Positions 17,595-26,844 of a DNA stretch of 64,000 nucleotides are shown here, one piece after another. Origin of the DNA: Bacteroidales bacterium (GTDB taxonomy: Bacteria; Bacteroidota; Bacteroidia; Bacteroidales; F082); assembly GCA_030690365.1 (NCBI GenBank), contig JAUYGX010000022.1, positions 1-64,000 of the forward strand, in the 5' to 3' direction. Under the pieces are notes generated by a model, which had not been told where the DNA came from, searched no databases, and was given only the letters and a program-made list of their open reading frames with translations. The position numbers were made by a program, and so were the translations under genes. Every line of letters starts with the position of its first letter. Position 1 is the stretch's first letter.

Positions 17595-18486
17595 GTTCTT
17601 TCAGGATTTTAAGGAATTCTTTTTCCAGTGTATTGGTTTGGGTGGACAGTCGTTTCAGGGTAACCCCGTTGGTAAAGCAATGTTGGTTTATTTCCCTCGA
17701 ATTAAATCCCGGTTTTAGTGTGACCAGCAAACCGCTGCCATTTGTAGAAACGTCTTCGGATCCTTCAAAGTCGTACAGAATATTGTAGAGTTGCTCCTGA
17801 TCGAAATCAGCGGATATCTCCACCTTATTTATTTCCTCAAGGGTATCTTTCACCAGTCCTTCGTGGATTTTGATTCCTTTACGCAGCACACAAAAATGGG
17901 TACATACTTTTTGCACCTCGTCGAGCAAGTGGCTGGCCATGATGATGGTCTTTCCCTGTTGTGCCACCTGGGTGATGAGTTCTCTTACTTCGGCAATACC
18001 TTCAGGATCAAGTCCGTTGGTAGGTTCATCGAGAATAAGGACCGGCGGGTTGCTGAGCAGGGCGGCGGCAATGCTCAATCGCTGTTTCATGCCCAGGCTG
18101 TAGGTTTTAAATTTGTCATCCTTGCGGTCGAACAGATTTACCTGTTTGAGGGCCTCATTGATGCGGTCGGTTCCGCATTGTTTGATGTGTGCAGTTATTC
18201 TAAGATTTTGTACAGCAGTAAGATATGGGTAGAAACCGGGAGATTCGAGGATGGAGCCTATTTTTTTTCTGGCCTCTTCGTTGGGTGTATTTTCGAACCA
18301 ATGATAATCGCCACTAGCAGGTGCCACCACATCGAGAATCATGCCCAGGGTGGTGGTTTTTCCACTTCCGTTGGGACCGAGGATGCCATAAATCTGTCCA
18401 CTTTCGATGGTCAGCGACAGCTGGTTTACAGCTGTCAGCCGGCCGAATTTCTTAGTCAGGTTGTTTATCGCGAGGATTGTGGCCAT
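17587..18486 (-). CDS. ABC transporter ATP-binding protein
   Basis: A 299-residue ATPase with Walker A GPNGSGKTT (about residues 38-46), signature YSLGMKQRLSIAAAL, Walker B VLILDEPTNGLDPEG and switch histidine ASHLLDEV, then a C-terminal extension of about 85 residues, as in CcmA/DrrA-type exporters. It overlaps the DUF4252 gene by 35 bp upstream and the permease by 8 bp downstream. It is probably part of an envelope-related exporter driven by the operon's ECF sigma factor. Confidence 0.93.
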   Translation of the reverse strand: MATILAINNLTKKFGRLTAVNQLSLTIESGQIYGILGPNGSGKTTTLGMILDVVAPASGDYHWFENTPNEEARKKIGSILESPGFYPYLTAVQNLRITAHIKQCGTDRINEALKQVNLFDRKDDKFKTYSLGMKQRLSIAAALLSNPPVLILDEPTNGLDPEGIAEVRELITQVAQQGKTIIMASHLLDEVQKVCTHFCVLRKGIKIHEGLVKDTLEEINKVEISADFDQEQLYNILYDFEGSEDVSTNGSGLLVTLKPGFNSREINQHCFTNGVTLKRLSTQTNTLEKEFLKILKEHD

Positions 18487-18985
18487 GCGTGGGGGAATTT
18501 AATTGAAAAATATTGATCATGTTGCCACCATTTTGCAGATTTTGAATTAGCTGCGGAATATTACTCCACTCCACATTTCCACTCAGATAAAAGGCTTCTA
18601 TTTGGTCGTCCTGCCTAAAAACGCCTACATAATTTCCACCTTTATCCTTATCGCGTCCATAAAGAAAAAATTGGTTCTTGCCACCATACATGGATGCAAT
18701 CTCATCATATCCTAAGGCCTGATAGCCTTGTAGCATATTGAGATATGATTTGTTGGCCGTAGCGGTGGAGTCGAGGGTATAAATCACCAGCTTTTCGATG
18801 TCGTTCACCATTTGATAAAACTCGGGACTTCCAGTGGGATCGAGCATACGCAAAGTACTTGGATAAAGGCAATAAGTACGTGTTTTGGTGGAATCGGTGT
18901 ACGCTTTAATGAGATCCTGTTGTGCCCAAAGGGGCTGAAACAGCCCCGTCAGGATCAACAGATATATCAGCAATTTTTTATTCAT
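18452..18985 (-). CDS. DUF4252 domain protein (second copy)
   Basis: The 177-residue exported protein has signal peptide MNKKLLIYLLILTGLFQPLWAQ and a DUF4252-like domain (FYQMVNDIEKLVIYTLDS; AFYLSGNVEWSNIPQLIQNL). The start at 18985 overlaps the preceding DUF4252 gene by 8 bp, and the last 35 bp overlap the ABC ATPase gene. DUF4252 proteins are periplasmic or secreted proteins of unknown role that recur in pairs behind ECF sigma factors in this phylum. Confidence 0.8.
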   Translation of the reverse strand: MNKKLLIYLLILTGLFQPLWAQQDLIKAYTDSTKTRTYCLYPSTLRMLDPTGSPEFYQMVNDIEKLVIYTLDSTATANKSYLNMLQGYQALGYDEIASMYGGKNQFFLYGRDKDKGGNYVGVFRQDDQIEAFYLSGNVEWSNIPQLIQNLQNGGNMINIFQLNSPTHGHNPRDKQPD

Positions 18986-19496
18986 GGTGCATTCTGCCAA
19001 GGTTTTGGAGTCCTTCCACTTTCATGTCCTGAGCGATTTTTGAAATGTTTTTCAGATCAATTTCGCCATACAGACTCAAAAGTACGAAATTCTCTTTTCC
19101 ACCAACTACCATGATTAGTTCATTAATTATACCATCTTTTTCTTTGATAGAAAACAACATACTTTGATCTGGATCATTTACGGTCATCAGTTCATCGTAA
19201 CCGGCTTTTCCAACATCGGCAGCGGCTTTTTTATACAGCTCTCTGGCATTGGGAATGCTGTCGACCATTACAATTTTTAATCCTTTTAATTTACTGACGG
19301 CTTCCATAAACTCCTTCTGAGCTTCGCTGCCGGGTTCCATTTCGGTAAACATCGAGAACATTTTGCTGCTGACGGAGATTTTGGTGAAATTGTCGTTGTC
19401 GGCATATTTGTCAAAGTAATTGGTGATTACACTTCCCTGTGCAAAAGCACCTGCTGCCAGGAAAGCAAAAGCGATCATTAAGATTGATTTTTTCAT
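18978..19496 (-). CDS. DUF4252 domain protein (first copy)
   Basis: The 172-residue protein has signal peptide MKKSILMIAFAFLAAGAFAQ. The mature DUF4252 domain contains YADNDNFTKISVSSKMFSMF, KLKGLKIVMVDS, and an ending LLSLYGEIDLKNISKIAQDM. No catalytic motif was seen. It lies 30 bp downstream of the anti-sigma candidate and overlaps the second DUF4252 gene, so the two are probably made in similar amounts. Confidence 0.85.
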   Translation of the reverse strand: MKKSILMIAFAFLAAGAFAQGSVITNYFDKYADNDNFTKISVSSKMFSMFTEMEPGSEAQKEFMEAVSKLKGLKIVMVDSIPNARELYKKAAADVGKAGYDELMTVNDPDQSMLFSIKEKDGIINELIMVVGGKENFVLLSLYGEIDLKNISKIAQDMKVEGLQNLGRMHHE

Positions 19497-19526
19497 TTTT
19501 TAAAATATTAGTATTGAATGAGTTGA

Positions 19527-19964
19527 TTATTTATTGTTATTTCCGCTTAACAGTTCTTTCGGTTTGTTAAACTCCTGCAATTGTACTGAGGTATAATTTT
19601 TTCCTTCGTTTAGTCCGTTGGAGACCATCATCAGGGCCTGGCGGGTAATTTCGAAGGCCTTGTCGGGATCGTTTACATTGTATTCCGCATTGGTGTAATT
19701 GTATTGAAATAATCCGCTAACCACCAGAATTCCAATGGTAACAGAGGCGGCCACGGTATACCACATCATGCGGATCCGTTTGCCGGGGTTCAGAAAGCCA
19801 AATTCCGGTTCTTGTTGTTTTAATTCGGAAACAGCTTTAAAGTAGTGGCTGCAAGCAGAAGATTCGGTGTCGGAAGCCATGAGTATTTTCAGCTCTTTTT
19901 CTTCCTCCGGGGATGTTTCGGCCCGCCAGTACTTTTCGAGTAGTTGATTAGTTTGCGAGTCCAT
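19527..19964 (-). CDS. Single-pass membrane protein, anti-sigma factor candidate
   Basis: The 145-residue protein has an N-terminal cytosolic helical region (NQLLEKYWRAETSPEEEKEL), one transmembrane segment at about 66-85 (MMWYTVAASVTIGILVVSGL) and a ~55-residue extracytoplasmic part. Topology, size and the 17-bp overlap with the ECF sigma gene suggest an anti-sigma factor. The zinc HxxxCxxC motif of ZAS-type anti-sigmas is absent. The role is inferred from context. Confidence 0.65.
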   Translation of the reverse strand: MDSQTNQLLEKYWRAETSPEEEKELKILMASDTESSACSHYFKAVSELKQQEPEFGFLNPGKRIRMMWYTVAASVTIGILVVSGLFQYNYTNAEYNVNDPDKAFEITRQALMMVSNGLNEGKNYTSVQLQEFNKPKELLSGNNNK

Positions 19965-20457
19965 ATGCGTCGATTTTAGTAATGGTTTCTTTAATTTTTT
20001 CTCTTGTCCTGAACAAGGATATTTTTACCTCGGCGAGTGTAAGAGAAAGAATGTCGGCAATTTCCTGATACGACAATTCTTCCACTTCACGCAAGTGAAA
20101 TACCTCGCGGTGTTTTACAGGAAGTTCGTTGATAATCCGTTTCAACCAGGCTTGGCGATCACTCATGAGCAAATTTTCGTCGGTATGATATGTGTCAGCC
20201 TGATCCATCGGATGCATTTCCGCCAAATGAAACCGGTTTACTTTCACCCAGTCGTAACATTGGTTTCGAGTGATGCGCATGGCCCAGGATTCGGGATTGT
20301 CGATGGTAGCAATCATATGGCGATTTTTCCAGATTTTCAGCAGACATTCCTGTACCACATCATGTGCATTATCGGGTGTTTTAAGTATCGACAGTGCGTA
20401 TCGGTACATTTTGTTTTGTACCGGAATAATGTGTGTATCGAATAATTCTTTTGACAT
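19948..20457 (-). CDS. ECF-type RNA polymerase sigma-70 factor
   Basis: A 169-residue sigma factor. Region 2 is at residues 15-85 (DVVQECLLKIWKN; AMRITRNQCYDWVK) and region 4 at about 105-160 (LPVKHREVFHLREVEELSYQ, EIADILSLTLAEVKISLFR). It is the first gene of a six-gene operon whose members all overlap or lie within 31 bp, so it probably activates its own operon. Upstream on the coding strand, TAACTTTA is one mismatch from a -7 box. Confidence 0.92.
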   Translation of the reverse strand: MSKELFDTHIIPVQNKMYRYALSILKTPDNAHDVVQECLLKIWKNRHMIATIDNPESWAMRITRNQCYDWVKVNRFHLAEMHPMDQADTYHTDENLLMSDRQAWLKRIINELPVKHREVFHLREVEELSYQEIADILSLTLAEVKISLFRTREKIKETITKIDAYGLAN

Positions 20458-20632
20458 ATCAGCAAGGAGACGACAGGTTTTTATTAAAGTTACAAAATTG
20501 GTGTTTTTTATTGTATTTGGTTTGGGATTTTACCCTGATGGATAAAGTCTTTTCGGAAACATGATAATTGGCATCCTGTGCATCCATTTTACGATTTGTA
20601 TTGTCATCCAAAGGCAAAAGGCTAAGGATCGG

Positions 20633-20663
20633 TTCGCAAAGATGATTGATTTGCTTACTTTTG
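20633..20663 (+). promoter_or_regulatory. Candidate promoter of the first 970-residue T9SS gene
   Basis: TTCG at 20633-20636, 19 bases, then a perfect TAnnTTTG box (TACTTTTG) at 20656-20663. A transcript would have a leader of about 155 bases before the ATG at 20827, in an otherwise featureless 369-bp gap. Confidence 0.5.
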
Positions 20664-20826
20664 TCGCTTTAACACTTTATTAACAGAAGCTTAATGCACT
20701 AATATGTTTCTTCGCAAAATAATTGATAACACTTTAAAGGATAGGTTTTTTTTCTTTATCCGGGAAAAGACTGGTTAATCAACAAGAATTTGTTGAACAA
20801 TGAATGCCATAACTAAATTATACCAC

Positions 20827-23748
20827 ATGAAAATAAAATTAACGACAGTTTTCCTGATGATAATTGCATTGGGAAGTTTTACCATTTTATCTGCTCAGCA
20901 AATACATCCTGAAAAGATAACTAAGGCAGCACATTTTGATATTTCGCGACCTCTGGGACAAGTCGATCCCATACCCATGGGGGTGCGAAAAAGAGATTGG
21001 AAAGAGAAGGTGGTTCCCAATAAACTTCACCTTACAAATGAACTTGAGAACACACCACTTCCTACCGGACCAGATCCCGTTTTACAGAATTCAACACGTC
21101 AGTTTTCGGGTACACCACAGGTAAATCAGAACTTTAGCGGGATTACCAATACCTATGGGGTGGCTCCTCCTGATACCGATGGCGATGTAGGTCCAAACCA
21201 TTATTTACAGATGGTGAACAATGGGTTTGCTATTTGGGACAAAGAGGGAAATCTGTTGTACGGACCTGCCGATAACATCACGCTGTGGGATGGTTTTCCT
21301 GGCCCTTGGTCGAGTACCAATGATGGCGATCCGGTGGTGTTATACGATGAATACAGCGATCGGTGGATTGCCACGCAGTTTTCGCTTCCCAATTATCCAA
21401 ACGGCCCATTCTATGAACTGGTGGCTGTTTCCGAAACCGGTGATCCATTAGGAGCTTGGTATCGCTACGCTTTTGAGTTTGATGCCATGCCCGACTATCC
21501 AAAATTTGGCGTTTGGCCCGATGGCTACTACTTTACCACCAATTTATTTAGCAATGGCGGATTTTCAGGAGGAGGTATCAGTATTTTAGATCGCAGTGCG
21601 ATGCTAACAGGCGATCCAGATGCACAAATGATATTTTTCGTGATTGGCTATAACTGGTCCAATCACAGCAGCTTTTTGCCAGCCGATGCCGACGGTGCCT
21701 TACCTCCTCCCGCAGATTCACCCTCCTACATGGTCAACATGGGGAATAATGTATTGCGTGTTTACAAGGTAGATGTTGATTGGGTAAACACCGCCAACTC
21801 ATTTATTGAGCAGTTGAGTACATTGTCTACGGCTCCTTTTTCCACCAATGGACTTAACATACAGCAACCTGGTACGAGCCAGACATTGAGCACTTTGGCC
21901 GGACGGTTGATGTATCGTCTTCAGTACCGCAATTTTGGCGATTATCAGGTGATGTTGACCAACCATACGGTGAATGCCGGAAATGGCAAGGCCGGGGTAA
22001 GATGGTATGAATTACGTAATTATGGTACCGGATGGGAAATATACCAACAGGGTACTTTTGCCCCTGCCGATGGTGACAACCGCTGGATGGCTTCTGTGGC
22101 TATGAACCAGGGTGGTGATATTGCGGTAGGTTACTCGGTGTCGGGTGCCAATACATACCCCTCCATTCGTGTTGCCGGCCAATCTGCAGGTGCTCCTGCC
22201 GGGTTGGGCGTTTTAGATATTGATGAGGTCAGCATTTATGAAGGAACCCAGTCGCAGAGCGGTGTAGATCGTTGGGGCGATTACTCGGCTATGGCTGTCG
22301 ATCCAACAGATGGCATGTCCTTCTGGTATACCACCGAATACTCAAACGGTGGCTGGGGATGGAGATCACAAATTGCATCTGTATCGTTCGCCTCACAACC
22401 CATTTGTGACTTTACTTCTGACGAAACCATTGTACCTGTTGGAGAAACGGTCAGTTTTACCGACCTTACACAGGGTATTCCAACCCATTGGACATGGACT
22501 TTTGAAGGCGCTACACCGTCTACCTCATCCGATGAATCCCCACAAAACATTCTATATGATACCGAAGGTGTTTACCCGGTAAAACTGGTAGCCTACAATA
22601 CCATTGGTATTGACAGCGTTACTAAGGAAACCTATATTACAGTGAACTCAACCATTTTGCCTCTGGTAGATTTTGAGGCTGATAAAAAAGCCGTTTGTCT
22701 GGGTGAAACGGTACAGTTTACTGATATGACGCAGTTTAGCCCCGTTGCCTGGAACTGGGAGTTTGTTCCCAATGACGTAACTTTCGTTAATGGATCAGAT
22801 GCCAACAGCCAAAATCCGGAAGTGGTATTTAACAACACAGGGAGTTATCAGGTTACTTTAACTGCGGACAACCTAAACGGTAGTTCTACCTTATTAAAGG
22901 ATGATGTTATTAAAGCCGGAGGCAACACACCTTACTTTTTGGAGGATTTTGAAACCGATGGACTGAAAGCCAATGAGTGGACTGTTGAAAATCCGGATGG
23001 CAGCATCACTTGGGAAATGTACGAAACTGGTGGTACAACCCCTGGAAATCATTCGGTTGGCATAAATTTTAGAGAGTATATTTCAGTTAGTCAGCGCGAT
23101 TATTTGGTTTCACCACCTTTTAACCTGACCGGTACCAGCACACCTTCGCTTGAGTTCCAATATGCTTACGCACAATATTATGCAGAAGCCAGTGATTCGT
23201 TGATTATTTCTGTATCAACCGATTGTGGGATAACCTGGAACAGGATATATGCCAATGCCGAGAATGGAAGCGGTAATTTTGCCACCCATGAATTGACTAC
23301 GAACGACTGGTGGCCTGCAATACCCTCCGACTGGTGTATGGAAGGGTGGGGAGCCAGCTGTGTGACGCTTGATTTAACGGCTTTCGCCGGAAACGATCAG
23401 GTACGCATCAGGTTCGAGACGTATAGCTTTCTCGGACATCCATTATTTCTCGATAATATAGCCGTGAGCAGTTTGGTAGGCACCCAGGAAAATGATGCTC
23501 AGTCGAGCAAAATCAGGGTTTTTCCCAATCCGACAAATGGCGATTTCCACATTCGGGTGCCAGAAGGCAATCAATACGATAAAATTGAAGTGATGAACAA
23601 CATGGGACAACTGGTAAAAGAGATTCCTTTATCCATCCATGCTGAAAATCTGGTGATTAAAAGAGAAAATTTCTGGATTCCAGGTGTGTACTATTTAAGA
23701 GGTATTGGTCGAAATACGAGCGAAACGATCAAACTTATCATCTATTAA
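20827..23748 (+). CDS. Large T9SS cargo protein with PKD domains (paralog 1)
   Basis: The 973-residue secreted protein has a signal peptide (MKIKLTTVFLMIIALGSF) and a ~430-residue conserved domain containing APPDTDGDVGPNHYLQMVN and YGPADNITLWDGFPGPW. Two PKD domains follow (from about 523 and 615, with WTWTFEGATP and WNWEFVPND), then a MAM/choice-of-anchor-like domain (from about 701, YFLEDFETDG...LFLDNIAVSS) and a T9SS type A sorting domain from about 895 (IRVFPNPTNG). The ATG at 20827 is preferred over one nine codons upstream because it starts the signal peptide. No catalytic motif was recognised in the N-terminal domain, which may be a beta-propeller. Tandem paralog of the next gene. Confidence 0.87.
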   Translation: MKIKLTTVFLMIIALGSFTILSAQQIHPEKITKAAHFDISRPLGQVDPIPMGVRKRDWKEKVVPNKLHLTNELENTPLPTGPDPVLQNSTRQFSGTPQVNQNFSGITNTYGVAPPDTDGDVGPNHYLQMVNNGFAIWDKEGNLLYGPADNITLWDGFPGPWSSTNDGDPVVLYDEYSDRWIATQFSLPNYPNGPFYELVAVSETGDPLGAWYRYAFEFDAMPDYPKFGVWPDGYYFTTNLFSNGGFSGGGISILDRSAMLTGDPDAQMIFFVIGYNWSNHSSFLPADADGALPPPADSPSYMVNMGNNVLRVYKVDVDWVNTANSFIEQLSTLSTAPFSTNGLNIQQPGTSQTLSTLAGRLMYRLQYRNFGDYQVMLTNHTVNAGNGKAGVRWYELRNYGTGWEIYQQGTFAPADGDNRWMASVAMNQGGDIAVGYSVSGANTYPSIRVAGQSAGAPAGLGVLDIDEVSIYEGTQSQSGVDRWGDYSAMAVDPTDGMSFWYTTEYSNGGWGWRSQIASVSFASQPICDFTSDETIVPVGETVSFTDLTQGIPTHWTWTFEGATPSTSSDESPQNILYDTEGVYPVKLVAYNTIGIDSVTKETYITVNSTILPLVDFEADKKAVCLGETVQFTDMTQFSPVAWNWEFVPNDVTFVNGSDANSQNPEVVFNNTGSYQVTLTADNLNGSSTLLKDDVIKAGGNTPYFLEDFETDGLKANEWTVENPDGSITWEMYETGGTTPGNHSVGINFREYISVSQRDYLVSPPFNLTGTSTPSLEFQYAYAQYYAEASDSLIISVSTDCGITWNRIYANAENGSGNFATHELTTNDWWPAIPSDWCMEGWGASCVTLDLTAFAGNDQVRIRFETYSFLGHPLFLDNIAVSSLVGTQENDAQSSKIRVFPNPTNGDFHIRVPEGNQYDKIEVMNNMGQLVKEIPLSIHAENLVIKRENFWIPGVYYLRGIGRNTSETIKLIIY

Positions 23749-23831
23749 GCTTGCTTACAATCGTTCGGAAGTGGATGTTATTTATTGGTACACCGATAGT
23801 TAGTTCTGTTTGCCATGAATAATATCCACTT

Positions 23832-23865
23832 TTTGAATACTGTTCAATCAGATTATTTATCTTTG
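23832..23865 (+). promoter_or_regulatory. Candidate promoter of the second T9SS paralog
   Basis: TTTG at 23832-23835, 22 bases, then TATCTTTG (perfect TAnnTTTG) at 23858-23865, ending 57 bases before the ATG at 23923. Its presence argues that the second paralog can be expressed separately from the first. Confidence 0.6.
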
Positions 23866-23922
23866 CCTTTCATTTATTGAATTGAATAATTGACACTTAT
23901 AATAATCACAGGATCAAAAACA

Positions 23923-26826
23923 ATGAAAAAATTTATTACCTTATTTTTTGTTAGCGTTTTGCTGCTTATCTTCCCCTTGACAGGAGTTTACGGGCAGAGC
24001 ATTCATCCCACGCAAGTGACTAAAGCCGTACATTTCGACAAATCGCAACCTTTACGGGATGTTACACCCATTCCACTCGGCCAGCGTGAGCGTACCTGGA
24101 AAAACAAAGTGGTGCCCAATGTCTTCGACTTTGCTAAATTCAATATGAAAGCCTCCTGGCATAAAGGGGCTGATCCTGTATTACAAAAAGTACAGGGGCA
24201 TCCAATGAGCACCGATGCCGTGATTGATGTAAATGTAGCCGGTATTGCCAATACCTATGGCATTGCGCCACCTGATACTGATGGTGATGTTGGCCCAAAC
24301 GAGTTTTTCCAAATGGTAAACAATGGCTTTGCCATCTACAACAAATCAGGGGTTAAAATTTATGGCCCTGCCGATAACATTACCCTTTGGAATGGTTTCC
24401 CGGGACCCTGGTCGAGTACCAACGACGGAGACCCTGTTGTTTTGTACGATGAATATTCTGATCGGTGGATTTCTACCCAGTTTTCGCTCCCATATTACCC
24501 CAACGGACCATTTTATGAGTTGGTAGCTGTTTCGGAGACTGGTGACCCCACCGGTTCCTGGTATCGTTATGCATTCCAGTTTGATAACATGCCTGATTAT
24601 CCGAAATTTGGCGTTTGGACCAATGGATATTATTTTACCAGTAACCAGTTCGATCATGGCAACTGGCAGGGTGGTGCTATCAGCATCCTCGATCGTGATG
24701 CTATGCTGATAGGTGATCCAGATGCAGAAATGTTGTTCTTCGAGATGGGTTCCAGCAATGGAAGCATCCTGCCGGCCGATGCTGACGGCATTTTACCACC
24801 TCCTACCGGGGAACCCTGTTATTTTGTTTCTCTCGCCGGAGCTTCATTAAAAATGTGGTCGGCAGATGTGGATTGGAATACGCCTGCCAATACAACTATC
24901 GATTATCTGGGTTATATTCCGGTAGAAGCTTATTCTGATAACAATATCAGTATCTCACAACCAGGTACATCTCAAAAACTGGATGACCTGGCTGGCAGAC
25001 TGATGTACCGTCTTCAATACCGCAATTTTGGCGATTACGAAGTGCTGTTGACCAACCACACGGTAAATGCCAATGGTGCTGGTCAGGCGGGGGTTCGCTG
25101 GTATGAATTAAGAAAATACGGGAGTGCTGATTGGGAATTGTATCAACAAGGAACTTTTGCCCCTTCGGATGGCGCTTCCAGATGGATGGCCAGTGCAGCC
25201 ATGAATGACTTGGGCGACATTGCCATTGGATATTCCGTTTCATCAACTGCGGTATATCCATCTATCCGTATCGTAGGCCAGTCAGCCGGAGCCCCTCTTG
25301 GACTTGGTGTTTTGGATATCGATGAAATAAGTATCAAGGAAGGTACCAAATCACAAACAGGAGTAAACCGTTGGGGCGATTATTCAGCTATGTCTGTTGA
25401 TCCCAGCGATGGAATTACATTTTGGTACACTCAACAGTATTCCAATGGGGGTTGGAACTGGCGGTCACAAATTGCTGCCGTAAACTTTGCCCAGGCACCC
25501 GCTCCTGATTTCTCCGCCGACAATGTACTCATTCCAGTTGGAGAAACAGTTAACTTTTTCGATCAAAGTCTGAATCTCCCAACCGAGTGGGCATGGTCGT
25601 TTGAAGGTGGAGATCCTGCCACCTCGACAGATCAAAACCCTACAAGCATACTCTATAGTACCGAAGGTAGTTTTACGGTTGAACTAACCGCTTCCAACGA
25701 TATTGGCAGCAACACAGTTATAAAAGAAGCTTATATCACCACCAGTTCTGTTATTCTGCCAGAAGTGGATTTTGATATCAGTGCCGTTGACGGATGTACC
25801 TCGGATACCATCACCTTTACCGATTTAACACAATATGTACCCCGTCAGTGGAACTGGGAGTTTACTCCTTCAACAGTTACTTTCGTAAATGGAACTGATG
25901 CTTCAAGCCAAAACCCACAAGTTGTTTTCGATCAGGGTGGGGTATATTCCGTTAAGCTAACTGCCACCAATTTAAACGGGTCATCCTTTTTGGAGAAACC
26001 TGACTTGTTTACTGCCGGTGGATTGGTGCCTTATTTTATTGAAACATTTGAAGACGGACTTCTCCAGAATGATTGGACAATAGAAAAAGCGGCCAGTGAG
26101 TTTACCTGGGGAATACAGGAAATTGGTGGAACAGAACCCGGAAACCAGGCTGCTGGCATTTTATTGCGAGACAAACCAGCGGGAGAGCGCGACAGATTGA
26201 TTTCTCCTGCTTTCAACCTTGAAGGAATGTCGAATGCCTCACTTGAATTCCAGTATGCTTATGCTCAACGCAATGATCGTTTGTACGATTCGTTAATTGT
26301 ATATATTTCGGTGGATTGTGGCAGTAATTGGACACGGATATTTGCCGGTGGTGAAAATGGATCAGGTAATTTTGCTACTCATGAACTGACCAGTGATTTT
26401 TGGCCTGAAATTGCTGATGACTGGTGTATTTCAGGTTGGGGGGCACAATGCATTAACATTAATCTGACAGATTGGGTTGGTAACTCTGATGTTAAACTGG
26501 CTTTTGAATCTTATAGCGATCTGGGAAATCCATTGTTTATTGATAACATTGCAGTAAGTCAATACCTGAGTGTAAACGACCTGGCCAGCAATGCTATTAA
26601 AGTTTACCCCAATCCTACCAACGGATCGCTTCAGGTGATTTTTGGTGATACTCAGTATGCACAGATTCAACTGCTTAACCAGTTTGGTCAAGTGATCTAC
26701 CAGGTCAATTCAGATAAAAAAGCTTCCTCTGTTATCATCCCTGATCTGGGTTTGAACTCAGGAATATATTTTGTGGTAGCACGTGGTGCCAAAGGGTTGA
26801 GCACTGTAAAAGTGATTGCTTACTAA
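23923..26826 (+). CDS. Large T9SS cargo protein with PKD domains (paralog 2)
   Basis: A 967-residue paralog of the preceding gene with the same architecture: signal peptide (MKKFITLFFVSVLLLIFPL), N-terminal domain with APPDTDGDVGPNEFFQMVN, PKD domains from about 525 (WAWSFEGGDP) and 612 (WNWEFTPST), a MAM-like domain from 703 (YFIETFEDG) and a sorting domain from 891 (IKVYPNPTNG). Long runs of the N-terminal domain are identical between the two, while the sorting domains differ. The ATG at 23923 begins the signal peptide; an open TTG 11 codons earlier is not needed. Confidence 0.87.
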   Translation: MKKFITLFFVSVLLLIFPLTGVYGQSIHPTQVTKAVHFDKSQPLRDVTPIPLGQRERTWKNKVVPNVFDFAKFNMKASWHKGADPVLQKVQGHPMSTDAVIDVNVAGIANTYGIAPPDTDGDVGPNEFFQMVNNGFAIYNKSGVKIYGPADNITLWNGFPGPWSSTNDGDPVVLYDEYSDRWISTQFSLPYYPNGPFYELVAVSETGDPTGSWYRYAFQFDNMPDYPKFGVWTNGYYFTSNQFDHGNWQGGAISILDRDAMLIGDPDAEMLFFEMGSSNGSILPADADGILPPPTGEPCYFVSLAGASLKMWSADVDWNTPANTTIDYLGYIPVEAYSDNNISISQPGTSQKLDDLAGRLMYRLQYRNFGDYEVLLTNHTVNANGAGQAGVRWYELRKYGSADWELYQQGTFAPSDGASRWMASAAMNDLGDIAIGYSVSSTAVYPSIRIVGQSAGAPLGLGVLDIDEISIKEGTKSQTGVNRWGDYSAMSVDPSDGITFWYTQQYSNGGWNWRSQIAAVNFAQAPAPDFSADNVLIPVGETVNFFDQSLNLPTEWAWSFEGGDPATSTDQNPTSILYSTEGSFTVELTASNDIGSNTVIKEAYITTSSVILPEVDFDISAVDGCTSDTITFTDLTQYVPRQWNWEFTPSTVTFVNGTDASSQNPQVVFDQGGVYSVKLTATNLNGSSFLEKPDLFTAGGLVPYFIETFEDGLLQNDWTIEKAASEFTWGIQEIGGTEPGNQAAGILLRDKPAGERDRLISPAFNLEGMSNASLEFQYAYAQRNDRLYDSLIVYISVDCGSNWTRIFAGGENGSGNFATHELTSDFWPEIADDWCISGWGAQCININLTDWVGNSDVKLAFESYSDLGNPLFIDNIAVSQYLSVNDLASNAIKVYPNPTNGSLQVIFGDTQYAQIQLLNQFGQVIYQVNSDKKASSVIIPDLGLNSGIYFVVARGAKGLSTVKVIAY

Positions 26827-26844
26827 ACGTATAAGACCTATTTT

